Part shown: positions 8,043 to 14,845 of the stretch, piece by piece
How positions within the stretch are numbered: position 1 is the first letter of the stretch
How the letters are laid out: each line of letters opens with the position of its first letter
Origin: JANYJJ01 sp038241115
GTDB taxonomy: Bacteria; Pseudomonadota; Gammaproteobacteria; Burkholderiales; Burkholderiaceae_C
NCBI GenBank assembly: GCA_038241115.1
Contig: JBBRGA010000004.1
Location: forward strand, 1-50,578
Reading direction: 5' to 3'
Length of the DNA stretch: 50,578 nucleotides
The notes under the pieces: model-generated
Database searches by the model: none
What the model was told of the DNA's origin: nothing
The model's input: only the letters and a program-made list of their open reading frames with translations
Made by a program: the position numbers and the translations under genes

Positions 8043-8879
8043 CTAAAGCTGAGTGCGCAAGGTCCAAATTTCTGGAAACAGCACCACGTCGAGCATCTTG
8101 CGCAAATAACTGACACCGCTGGTACCGCCGGTGCCGCGCTTGAAACCAATCACGCGCTCGACGGTGGTGACGTGCCGGAAGCGCCACAGGCGAAACGCGT
8201 CCTCCAGGTCGGTCAGTTCTTCACCCAGTTGATACAAATCCCAATGCGCCTTGGGGTCGCGGTAAACCGCTAACCAAGCGGCCTCGACCTCGGCATCAGC
8301 GGCATAGGCCTGCGTCCAGTCGCGCTGCGTGTGCGACAGCGGCACCAGCAAGCCGCGTCGTGACAGCAAGCGCAGTGCTTCATCGTAAAGCGACGGCGCG
8401 CGGTAGACAGCTTCCACCCGCGCCAGTACCTCGGGGCGGTGCGCATGTGGCTTCAGCATGGCGGCATTTTTGTTGCCCAACATGAATTCGATGCTGCGGT
8501 ACTGCCAGCTCTGAAAGCCGCTGCTGCGACTGAGGAAGGGGCGGATGGCGGTGTACTCGGGCGGCGTCATGGTGGCCAACACGTCCCACGCGTGCACCAG
8601 CTGTTCCATGATGCGGCTGACCCGGGCCAGCATCTTGAAAGCACCGCTGAGGTCATCAGCAGCCACGCAGCGCATGGCCGCACCCAGCTCGTGCAGCATC
8701 AGCTTCATCCACAGCTCGCTGGTTTGGTGCTGCACGATGAACAGCATCTCGTTGTGGTCGGGCGACAGTGGGCGCTGCGCCGACAACAACTCGTCCAGAT
8801 GCAGGTAATCGGCGTAGCTCATGTCTTGGGAGAAGTCGAGCTGAGCGCCTTCTTCGTTCACGATTTGTTCGCCTTTCAT
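8043..8879 (-). CDS. kynA: tryptophan 2,3-dioxygenase KynA
   Basis: Haem enzyme opening L-tryptophan to N-formylkynurenine, the first step of the kynurenine pathway. 278 residues from ATG 8879, typical of bacterial TDO. Seen: MSYADYLHLDELLSAQ, the substrate-pocket region FIVQHQTSELWMKL, RSSGFQSWQYRSIEFMLGNK, and the axial haem ligand His236 in RFRHVTTVERVIG, followed by GTGGTSGVSYL. It is the last gene of kynB-kynU-kynA, 14 bp behind kynU. The frame is open far upstream inside kynU on the same strand, but the alignment starts at MKGEQ. Confidence 0.96.
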   Translation of the reverse strand: MKGEQIVNEEGAQLDFSQDMSYADYLHLDELLSAQRPLSPDHNEMLFIVQHQTSELWMKLMLHELGAAMRCVAADDLSGAFKMLARVSRIMEQLVHAWDVLATMTPPEYTAIRPFLSRSSGFQSWQYRSIEFMLGNKNAAMLKPHAHRPEVLARVEAVYRAPSLYDEALRLLSRRGLLVPLSHTQRDWTQAYAADAEVEAAWLAVYRDPKAHWDLYQLGEELTDLEDAFRLWRFRHVTTVERVIGFKRGTGGTSGVSYLRKMLDVVLFPEIWTLRTQL

Positions 8880-8893
8880 GTTGCCCACCTGGC

Positions 8894-10240
8894 TCAGGTC
8901 ACGGCCGAGCGCACTTGAAAGCGAGCCTCTTTCCACTCGCCCGTTTGCAGCACTTGCAGCATGTGCTCCACCGCGTCCCACACATCGACAAAGCGCACGT
9001 ACAGCGGCGTGAAACCGAAGCGCAGGATCTCGGGCGCGCGGAAGTCGCCAATCACGCCTCGCGCAATCAGCGCCTGCATGACGGCGTAGCCGTGGGCCTC
9101 GAACGCGAAGCTGACCTGACTGCCGCGCAGGGCTTGTTCGCGCGGTGACGCCAGCCTCAACCCATGACCAGCGCAGCGCGACTCCACCAGTTCGATGAAC
9201 AGCTCGGTCAAGGCCACTGATTTGGCGCGCAGTGCCCGCATACCGCCTAAGGGTTCGGCCGCCAATACCGTGTCGAGCCCGCATTCCAGAACCGCCAATG
9301 AGATGACGGGCGGCGTGCCGCAGATGTAGCGGTTGATGCCTGGTGCGGGTCTGTAGTCGGGTGTGAAGTCGAACGGTGCGGCGTGTCCCAGCCAACCCGC
9401 CAATGGTTGCCAAAACCGCTCGGCGTGGCGCGGATTGGCCCACACAAACGCCGGTGCGCCGGGGCCGCCGTTCAGGTATTTGTAGCCGCAGCCCACGGCA
9501 AAGTCGGCGCCGCTGCCGGTCAGGTCCACCGGCAAGGCGCCGGCACTGTGGGCCAGGTCCCACACCGTGAGTGCACCCGCTCGATGCGCCTCCGCCGTGA
9601 CGGCACCCATGTCGTGAACGCGGCCGGTTCGGTAGTTCACTTGGGTGAGCATGAGCACGGCAAGCTGCTCAGTGAGATGTGCGGCGATCTCGTCCGCCTC
9701 GACCAACTTGAGCGTCATGCCCAGCTCTTTGGCCAGGCTCTCTGCGATGTAAAGATCGGTGGGGAAGTTGCTGCGTTCCGACAAGATCACGGTTCGTGCC
9801 GGACTGTCTGCTTGACTGATATGAAGGGCCGCGCTGAGCACCTTGAACAGGTTCACCGAGGTTGAATCGGCGACAACGAGTTCACCCGCGCCAGCGCCCA
9901 CCAGGCGGGCAATCTTGTTGCCAATGCGCTGCGGCAAATCCATCCAACCGGCGGTGTTCCAGCTGCGGATCAGGCCAACGCCCCATTCGTCGCTGACGAC
10001 CTGTGCAGCGCGTGCGGCGGCGGTTTTGGGCAACACGCCCAGAGAATTGCCGTCGAGGTAAATCACGCCTTCAGGCAGGCTGAATTGGTGGCGCAGCGGG
10101 GCCAGAGTGTCTTGTGCGTCGAGCTGGGCGCAGTGTTGCCTTGTGGTGGTGGAGGAGTTCGCGGGTGCGGGCGCGGTTGCGGGTGCGGGCGCGGTTGCGG
10201 GTGCGGGCGCGGTAGCTGGTGAGGTTGCAATTGAATTCAT
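8894..10240 (-). CDS. kynU: kynureninase KynU with repeat-derived N-terminal extension
   Basis: PLP enzyme cleaving kynurenine to anthranilate and alanine. 448 residues, about 25-30 longer than usual. Seen: the normal N-terminal strand PEGVIYLDGNSLGVLPK only after an Ala-Pro-Thr repeat (residues about 9-27) encoded by three 18-bp units; Schiff-base lysine Lys254 in CGYKYLNGGPGAPAF; and ICGTPPVISL. The start ATG shares its A with the kynB stop (TGATG), so kynU translation is probably coupled to kynB. The core enzyme looks intact. Confidence 0.95.
   Translation of the reverse strand: MNSIATSPATAPAPATAPAPATAPAPANSSTTTRQHCAQLDAQDTLAPLRHQFSLPEGVIYLDGNSLGVLPKTAAARAAQVVSDEWGVGLIRSWNTAGWMDLPQRIGNKIARLVGAGAGELVVADSTSVNLFKVLSAALHISQADSPARTVILSERSNFPTDLYIAESLAKELGMTLKLVEADEIAAHLTEQLAVLMLTQVNYRTGRVHDMGAVTAEAHRAGALTVWDLAHSAGALPVDLTGSGADFAVGCGYKYLNGGPGAPAFVWANPRHAERFWQPLAGWLGHAAPFDFTPDYRPAPGINRYICGTPPVISLAVLECGLDTVLAAEPLGGMRALRAKSVALTELFIELVESRCAGHGLRLASPREQALRGSQVSFAFEAHGYAVMQALIARGVIGDFRAPEILRFGFTPLYVRFVDVWDAVEHMLQVLQTGEWKEARFQVRSAVT
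10161..10214. repeat. 18-bp tandem repeat, three units
   Basis: Three near-identical copies of GCGGGTGCGGGCGCGGTT (the last ends in A), each encoding six residues of the Ala-Pro-Thr N-terminus of KynU on the minus strand. The identity between units suggests recent slippage. Confidence 0.95.
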
Positions 10241-10890
10241 CAGAGTTCTCGCAATACCGCGCGCACCGGTGAGGCGTCGGCGGTGGTTAACTTCAAGGGC
10301 AGGGCGATGAGCTCGTAGTCGCCTTCGGGCACGGCGTCGAGCACCAGGTTTTCAAGCACGCGCAGGTTCAATCGCAGCAAGGCGTGATGGCTGTCGAGGC
10401 TTTTGCTGTCGGCCGGGTCGACCGATTGGCTGTCTATGCCCACCAGCGTCACGCCTTGTCGGGCCAGCCACTCGATGGTGCTTGGAGCGTAGGCGCTGAA
10501 ATCGGCGGACCAACTGGTGGGCGCGTTCTGGCAGGTGCGCACCAGCACGCGGGGCGGCAGGCGATGACCCGAGAGCAGCGCCGCGTGTTGCAGATGTTCA
10601 ATTTGCACCAAAGGGCCGCAGGCCAGCGCGTGAATCACTCGGCAGGGGCCGAGGTAGGGCGTCAGGTCAAGCTCGCCGATGGCGGGTTGATCGCAGCCAT
10701 AGTGCAGCGGCGCATCGGCATGCGCGCCGGTGTGCGGCGACATCGTGATGGCGCTGATGTTGACCGGACAATTCGCTGAAATTCGCGCTGTCCAAAGCTG
10801 CGAATACATGGTGTCGCCCGGAAACAGCGGCGAGGCCGTGTGAATGGGCGGGGATATGTCCCAGAGCTTTTTGTCAGCAGTGAAGTTCAT
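10240..10890 (-). CDS. kynB: arylformamidase (kynurenine formamidase) KynB
   Basis: Metal-dependent cyclase-family hydrolase converting N-formylkynurenine to kynurenine plus formate. 216 residues from ATG 10890. Seen: LWDISPPIHTASPLFPGDT at the N-terminus, the metal-binding HTGAHADAPLHY, a central VRTCQNAP strand, VGIDSQSVDP, and a C-terminal ELIALPLKL strand. A GTG 33 bases further upstream is in frame, but family members begin near LWDISPP. First gene of the kynBUA operon; no Lrp-type kynR regulator is adjacent. Confidence 0.94.
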   Translation of the reverse strand: MNFTADKKLWDISPPIHTASPLFPGDTMYSQLWTARISANCPVNISAITMSPHTGAHADAPLHYGCDQPAIGELDLTPYLGPCRVIHALACGPLVQIEHLQHAALLSGHRLPPRVLVRTCQNAPTSWSADFSAYAPSTIEWLARQGVTLVGIDSQSVDPADSKSLDSHHALLRLNLRVLENLVLDAVPEGDYELIALPLKLTTADASPVRAVLREL

Positions 10891-10964
10891 GGCGGCGCGC
10901 AGAGCAGGCCGTGAAGGTAGCACCGGCGTGGCTGCTGCGGTGTCGGTTTTTTCAGACGCTCATG

Positions 10965-11024
10965 GATGTGGCAACTGATGTGGCGGCTGATGTAACGACC
11001 GATGCGCCGGCTGAACCTGCGACG
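10965..11024. repeat. 12-bp degenerate tandem repeat, five units, intergenic
   Basis: Five 12-bp units between kynB and the CMD-family gene: GATGTGGCAACT, GATGTGGCGGCT, GATGTAACGACC, GATGCGCCGGCT, GAACCTGCGACG. No supported gene reads through it, so here the repeat stands in a non-coding 151-bp junction that would contain the kyn promoter. Confidence 0.8.
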
Positions 11025-11041
11025 GACTTTTGCGCCTACGC

Positions 11042-11572
11042 TCAGGCGCTGGTCTCAGGCTCGATTTGCAGCGCCTCTAAAAACCGCGACACCATGTTGT
11101 AGGCGGCGACGGTGGCCGTGAGCTCCACCATTTCGCGGTCGGTGAAATGCGCACGCGCTGCTGCGAACACGGCGTCGGGCACCTGCACCGACAAGGTCAT
11201 GGCTTGGGTGTAGGCCAGCACGTCGCGCTCCTGCGCCGTGAAAAGGGCAGAACTCTGCCAGGTGCCCACCGCGTCCACCTTGGCCTGTGGCACGCCTTCA
11301 GCCAACGCCACAGGCGCATGTTGAAAAAACTCGTACGGCGCGCGGTTCAACACGGCCACCAACAAGATCACCAGTTCGCGCAGGCCGCCGTCAATCTGAC
11401 CTTCTCTGCGTATGGCGCCGAGGTAAGCGTTCCAGCCTTTCGTAATAGGCGCGCTGTGCAGCAGTTGGCGATCAAGGTTGATGAGCGTGCCGCCGCGACG
11501 CAGTTGCACGGCAGCGACGAGTTCGGTGTCTACACCGGGTGTTTGGGCATCGACAAAAGGTAAGCGGGCCAT
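11042..11572 (-). CDS. carboxymuconolactone decarboxylase-family protein without CxxC
   Basis: 176 residues from ATG 11572, which has a good GGAG ahead of it. All-helical AhpD/CMD fold: GGLRELVILLVAVLNRAPYEFFQHAP is the conserved core (key residues Glu, Tyr-Glu and His), followed by YTQAMTLSVQVPDAVFAAA. The cysteine pair of AhpD-type peroxidases is absent; the Glu...NRAPYEF..H version is that of hydrolase or decarboxylase-like members, so a peroxidase role is unlikely. The gene follows the Bug binding-protein gene by 18 bp and is probably co-transcribed with it. Substrate unknown. Confidence 0.8.
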   Translation of the reverse strand: MARLPFVDAQTPGVDTELVAAVQLRRGGTLINLDRQLLHSAPITKGWNAYLGAIRREGQIDGGLRELVILLVAVLNRAPYEFFQHAPVALAEGVPQAKVDAVGTWQSSALFTAQERDVLAYTQAMTLSVQVPDAVFAAARAHFTDREMVELTATVAAYNMVSRFLEALQIEPETSA

Positions 11573-11590
11573 TTTTCGGTTCTCCAGCAA

Positions 11591-12568
11591 TCAATCGACC
11601 ACGACGTTGGCTTCTTTCACGATGCGACCCAAGCGCACCGATTCAGTCAACACCAAACTGCCGAATTGCTCTGGTGTGCCGCCCACGATGGGCGAGCCGA
11701 TTTCTTCCCAGCGCTTCTTGACCGCAGGCTCGGCAAAGACGGCGTTGATGGTTTCGTTCAGTTTTTTGATGATGTGCGCCGGTGTGCCGGCGGCCACCGA
11801 AATGCCGTGCCAAGCCGCGAAGTCAATCGGCATTCCCAACTCCATCATGGTGGGTACTTTGGGCAGGGCCGGGCTGCGTTTGGCGGTGGTCACGGCAATG
11901 GGAATCAACTTGCCCGCGGCAATGTGCTGCAGCGAGCTGCCCAGGATGTCGAACATCACGGGCACCTGGCCGCCGAGCACATCGTTCAACGCCGGGCCGG
12001 CGCCTTTGTAGGGCACGTGCTGCATCTTCACGCCGGCTTGCTTGTTGAAAATTTCACCGGCCAGATGTTGCGGCGTGCCGTTGCCAGCCGAGGCGAAATT
12101 CAAGCCAGTGGGCTGCGCCTTCAGCAGCGCCAGAAACTCTTTCATGTTGCTGGCTTTGAAGCTGGGGTGAACCTCCAGCACCAAGGGGAAGGCCGAGATT
12201 TGGATCACTGGCGCCAGGTCTTTGATGGGGTTGAAGGGCAGGCCTTTGTAGAGCGTTTGATTGACCGACATCGGCCCGCTGGCGGCCAGCAAAATGGTGT
12301 GGCCGTCAGGTGCCGACTTGGCCACGCCGTCAGTGCCCACGTTGCCGCCGGCACCGGCTTTGTTTTCCACCACCACCGGCACGCCCAAGCGCTGCTGCAT
12401 GCTGGGTGCGAGGATGCGCGCCATCAAATCGGTCGGCCCACCGGGCGGATAGGGCACCACAAATTTGATGGCTTTGCCAGCGGTGGGGTAGGGGTCGGCG
12501 GCAAAGCTGGCGAGCGGCACCATGGCGAGCGCTGCGGCAACTACTGACAAAAGAAATCGGCGGTGCAT
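11591..12568 (-). CDS. Bug-family (TctC) tripartite tricarboxylate-type substrate-binding protein
   Basis: 325-residue periplasmic binding protein. Seen: a Sec signal peptide (RRFLLSVVAAALAMVPLASFA, cut after ASFAA), then KFVVPYPPGGPTDLMARI and VENKAGAGGNVGTDGVAKS, which are the signature Bug segments, plus QHLAGEIFNKQAGV. No TctA/TctB membrane genes are adjacent; orphan Bug proteins of this sort are abundant in Burkholderiales. Ligand unknown, often a carboxylate or aromatic acid. It is divergent from the glutathione transferase gene (132-bp shared promoter region). Confidence 0.92.
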   Translation of the reverse strand: MHRRFLLSVVAAALAMVPLASFAADPYPTAGKAIKFVVPYPPGGPTDLMARILAPSMQQRLGVPVVVENKAGAGGNVGTDGVAKSAPDGHTILLAASGPMSVNQTLYKGLPFNPIKDLAPVIQISAFPLVLEVHPSFKASNMKEFLALLKAQPTGLNFASAGNGTPQHLAGEIFNKQAGVKMQHVPYKGAGPALNDVLGGQVPVMFDILGSSLQHIAAGKLIPIAVTTAKRSPALPKVPTMMELGMPIDFAAWHGISVAAGTPAHIIKKLNETINAVFAEPAVKKRWEEIGSPIVGGTPEQFGSLVLTESVRLGRIVKEANVVVD

Positions 12569-12700
12569 GGTGTGTCCAATGGGTGGGATAGCAGCCCCGA
12601 TAAAGGCGGGCCTGCAAAATTAAGCGTGGGCTGAATTGTCGCGGTGGCGGTGTTCTATGCTTCAACGCGTTTTTACGTACAAACCGAATCCAAGGCAGCC

Positions 12701-13312
12701 ATGATCCAAATCCACCACCTCAACGAATCTCGGTCGCGCCGCATCACCTGGATGCTGGAAGAGCTGGGCCAGCCCTATGAAGTTTTGAGCTACCAGCGCG
12801 ACCCCAAGACGCGCCTCGCGCCGCCCGAACTGAAGCTGATTCACCCGCTGGGCAAGGCGCCTGTGTTGACCGATAACGGCAACGTGTTTATCGAATCCGG
12901 CGCCATCATCGAATACCTGATTCGCGAATACGGCGGCGGCAAATTTGCCCCGGCCATGGGCACGCCGGACTACAACCGCTACATGCAGTTTTTGCACTAC
13001 GGCGAAGGCTCGGCCATGTTGCCGGTGCTGCTGAAGCTGTACGTGAGCCGACTCGGCGAAGCCGGTGCGCCGCTGCACCCGCGCATTGAAAGCGAGATGC
13101 AAAACCACCTGGGATTTTTGAACGCCGAGCTGGAAGGCCGCGACTTCTTTGTAGGCCACGACCTGAGCGGCGCCGACGTGCAGTTGTCATTCGTCGCGCA
13201 AGTCGCCGTGAAGGGCGCAGGTCGACAGACGTATCCCAACCTCACGCGCTTTATTGACATGATCGATGCTCGGCCTGCCTATCAGCGCGCCATCGCGCGA
13301 TCGGGCGCCTGA
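12701..13312 (+). CDS. glutathione S-transferase family protein
   Basis: 203-residue soluble GST. Seen: thioredoxin-like N-terminal domain starting MIQIHHLNESRSRRITWMLE, with HPLGKAPVL (the cis-proline region) and ESGAIIEYLI (the Glu-Ser that binds the glutathione gamma-glutamyl group), then a helical C-terminal domain with GHDLSGADVQLSF, the N-capping box, and RPAYQRAI at the end. The Asn-x-Ser-Arg start of helix 1 resembles beta/yfcG-like bacterial GSTs. AAGG lies seven bases before the ATG. The aldehyde dehydrogenase gene follows after 41 bp and may be co-transcribed. Confidence 0.9.
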   Translation: MIQIHHLNESRSRRITWMLEELGQPYEVLSYQRDPKTRLAPPELKLIHPLGKAPVLTDNGNVFIESGAIIEYLIREYGGGKFAPAMGTPDYNRYMQFLHYGEGSAMLPVLLKLYVSRLGEAGAPLHPRIESEMQNHLGFLNAELEGRDFFVGHDLSGADVQLSFVAQVAVKGAGRQTYPNLTRFIDMIDARPAYQRAIARSGA

Positions 13313-13353
13313 ACACTTGTCTTTCCCACTTCAATCACTTCAGGACGCTTGCC

Positions 13354-14787
13354 ATGTACTCAGACGTTTCCCTTTTCATCAACGGCCAGTGGTGCGCAGG
13401 CGGCGGCGGCAAATCCGAGCCCATCGTCAACCCGGCCACCGGCCAAGTGATCGCCCGTTTGGCGCATGCCGACAGCAGCGACCTGGACCGTGCGTTGGCG
13501 GCGGCCGATGCGGGTTTCAAGGTGTGGCGCGCCACCTCGCCGCACGAGCGCTACAAGCTGCTGCGCAAGGCCGGCGAGTTGATGCGCACGCGGGCTGCAG
13601 AGGTCGCCGAGCTGATGACGCTCGAGCAAGGCAAGCCTTTGGCTGAAGCCAAGATGGAGGCCATGGCGGCCGCCGACATCATGGACTGGTATGCCGAGGA
13701 ATCGCGCCGCATGTACGGCCGCGTGGTGCCCGCGCGGGCGGATGGTGTGAGTCAGTTGGTCATCAAAGAGCCGGTCGGTCCGGTGGCGGCATTCACGCCC
13801 TGGAATTTCCCCATCAACCAGGCGGTGCGCAAGTTGTCGGCCGCGTTGGCGGCGGGTTGCTCGGTCATCCTGAAAGGCCCTGAAGAGACGCCCGCAAGCT
13901 GCGCCGCGCTGGTCCGGGTGCTGGCCGACGCCGGCTTGCCGGCCGGTGTGGTCAACCTGGTGTTCGGTGTACCGGCCGAGATTTCAAGCTACCTGATCGC
14001 CCACCCCGTCATCCGCAAAATCACCTTCACCGGTTCCACTGCCGTGGGCAAGAAACTGGCTGCCATGGCCGGTGAACACATGAAGCGCGCCACGATGGAA
14101 TTGGGCGGACATGCGCCGGCCATCGTGTTTGCCGACGCCGATGTGCAGGGCGCAGCCAGGATGCTGGCGAATGCCAAGTTCCGCAACGCCGGGCAGGTGT
14201 GCGTGTCGCCCACACGCTTTTTGGTTCACGAATCGGTGTACGCCCAGTTTGTCGACACTTTTGTGGCGGCTGCCTCCAGCATCAAGGTGGGGAATGGACT
14301 GGAGAAGGAAACCCGAATGGGCCCGTTGGCCAACAGCCGCCGTGTCGAAGCCATGCAGATGTTTGTGGCAGACGCCGTGGACAAAGGCGCCAAGCTGCTG
14401 TTGGGCGGCAAGCGCATCGGCACGGAAGGCTATTTCTTCGAGCCCACAGTGATGGTGGACGTGCCCTTGAGCGCGCGCATCATGACCGAAGAACCCTTCG
14501 GCCCGGTCGCCCCGATTGCCTCTTTCAGCAGCTTCGATGAGGTGGTTGCTGAAGCCAACCGTTTGCCTTACGGGCTGGCGGCTTACGCGTTCACGGCCTC
14601 ATTGAAAACTGCCACCGCGATAGGTGCCGCGTTTGAGAGCGGCATGGTGTCCATCAACCACTTTGGCCTGGCCTTGCCGGAAACGCCGTTTGGCGGCGTA
14701 AAGGATTCGGGCTACGGGTCTGAGGGTGGGACTGAAGGGATCGACGCCTATCTGAGCACCAAGTTCATCACGCAGGTGGGGCTTTAG
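13354..14787 (+). CDS. NAD(P)-dependent aldehyde dehydrogenase, succinate-semialdehyde-type
   Basis: 477 residues, full length for ALDH. Seen: TPWNFPINQAVRKL (cofactor-binding Trp-Asn-Phe-Pro), KGPEETP, the FTGSTAVGK loop, general base Glu249 in MELGGHAPAI, nucleophile Cys at about residue 283 in NAGQVCVSPTRF, and EEPFGPVAP. The GabD-like pattern (MELGGHAP, PFGGVKDSGYGSEGG) suggests succinate semialdehyde or a similar short-chain semialdehyde, but substrate cannot be read from sequence. It is followed by a hairpin against the convergent ATPase gene. Confidence 0.9.
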   Translation: MYSDVSLFINGQWCAGGGGKSEPIVNPATGQVIARLAHADSSDLDRALAAADAGFKVWRATSPHERYKLLRKAGELMRTRAAEVAELMTLEQGKPLAEAKMEAMAAADIMDWYAEESRRMYGRVVPARADGVSQLVIKEPVGPVAAFTPWNFPINQAVRKLSAALAAGCSVILKGPEETPASCAALVRVLADAGLPAGVVNLVFGVPAEISSYLIAHPVIRKITFTGSTAVGKKLAAMAGEHMKRATMELGGHAPAIVFADADVQGAARMLANAKFRNAGQVCVSPTRFLVHESVYAQFVDTFVAAASSIKVGNGLEKETRMGPLANSRRVEAMQMFVADAVDKGAKLLLGGKRIGTEGYFFEPTVMVDVPLSARIMTEEPFGPVAPIASFSSFDEVVAEANRLPYGLAAYAFTASLKTATAIGAAFESGMVSINHFGLALPETPFGGVKDSGYGSEGGTEGIDAYLSTKFITQVGL

Positions 14788-14801
14788 GGGCTGAACTCCT
14801 T

Positions 14802-14828
14802 CCTCCCGGCGCACCCAGCGGCGGGAGG
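14802..14828. terminator. hairpin between convergent genes
   Basis: Inverted repeat CCTCCCG ... CGGGAGG (7 bp) with a further CGC/GCG pairing inside and an ACCCA loop, placed between the stop codons of the convergent aldehyde dehydrogenase and GspE-like genes. No U-tract on either side, so it is only a likely transcript-end structure. Confidence 0.5.
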
Positions 14829-14845
14829 CGGGAGGGCGCCTCGAA

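Noticed and set aside
8880..9563. Upstream extension of the kynA frame inside kynU
   Set aside because: The extension is out-of-frame kynU sequence; the TDO family starts at 8879.
10911..11102. Possible 63-codon ORF containing the DVATDVAADVTTD-type repeat
   Set aside because: It starts at GTG without a ribosome-binding site and runs antisense into the CMD-family gene; best seen as intergenic repeat.
11042..11572. Alkylhydroperoxidase AhpD
   Set aside because: The family fold fits, but the CxxC pair needed for peroxidase activity is missing.
11666..12547. 293-codon open frame antisense to the Bug protein gene
   Set aside because: His/Gln/Gly-rich shadow; the Bug protein on the minus strand has a clear signal peptide and family motifs.
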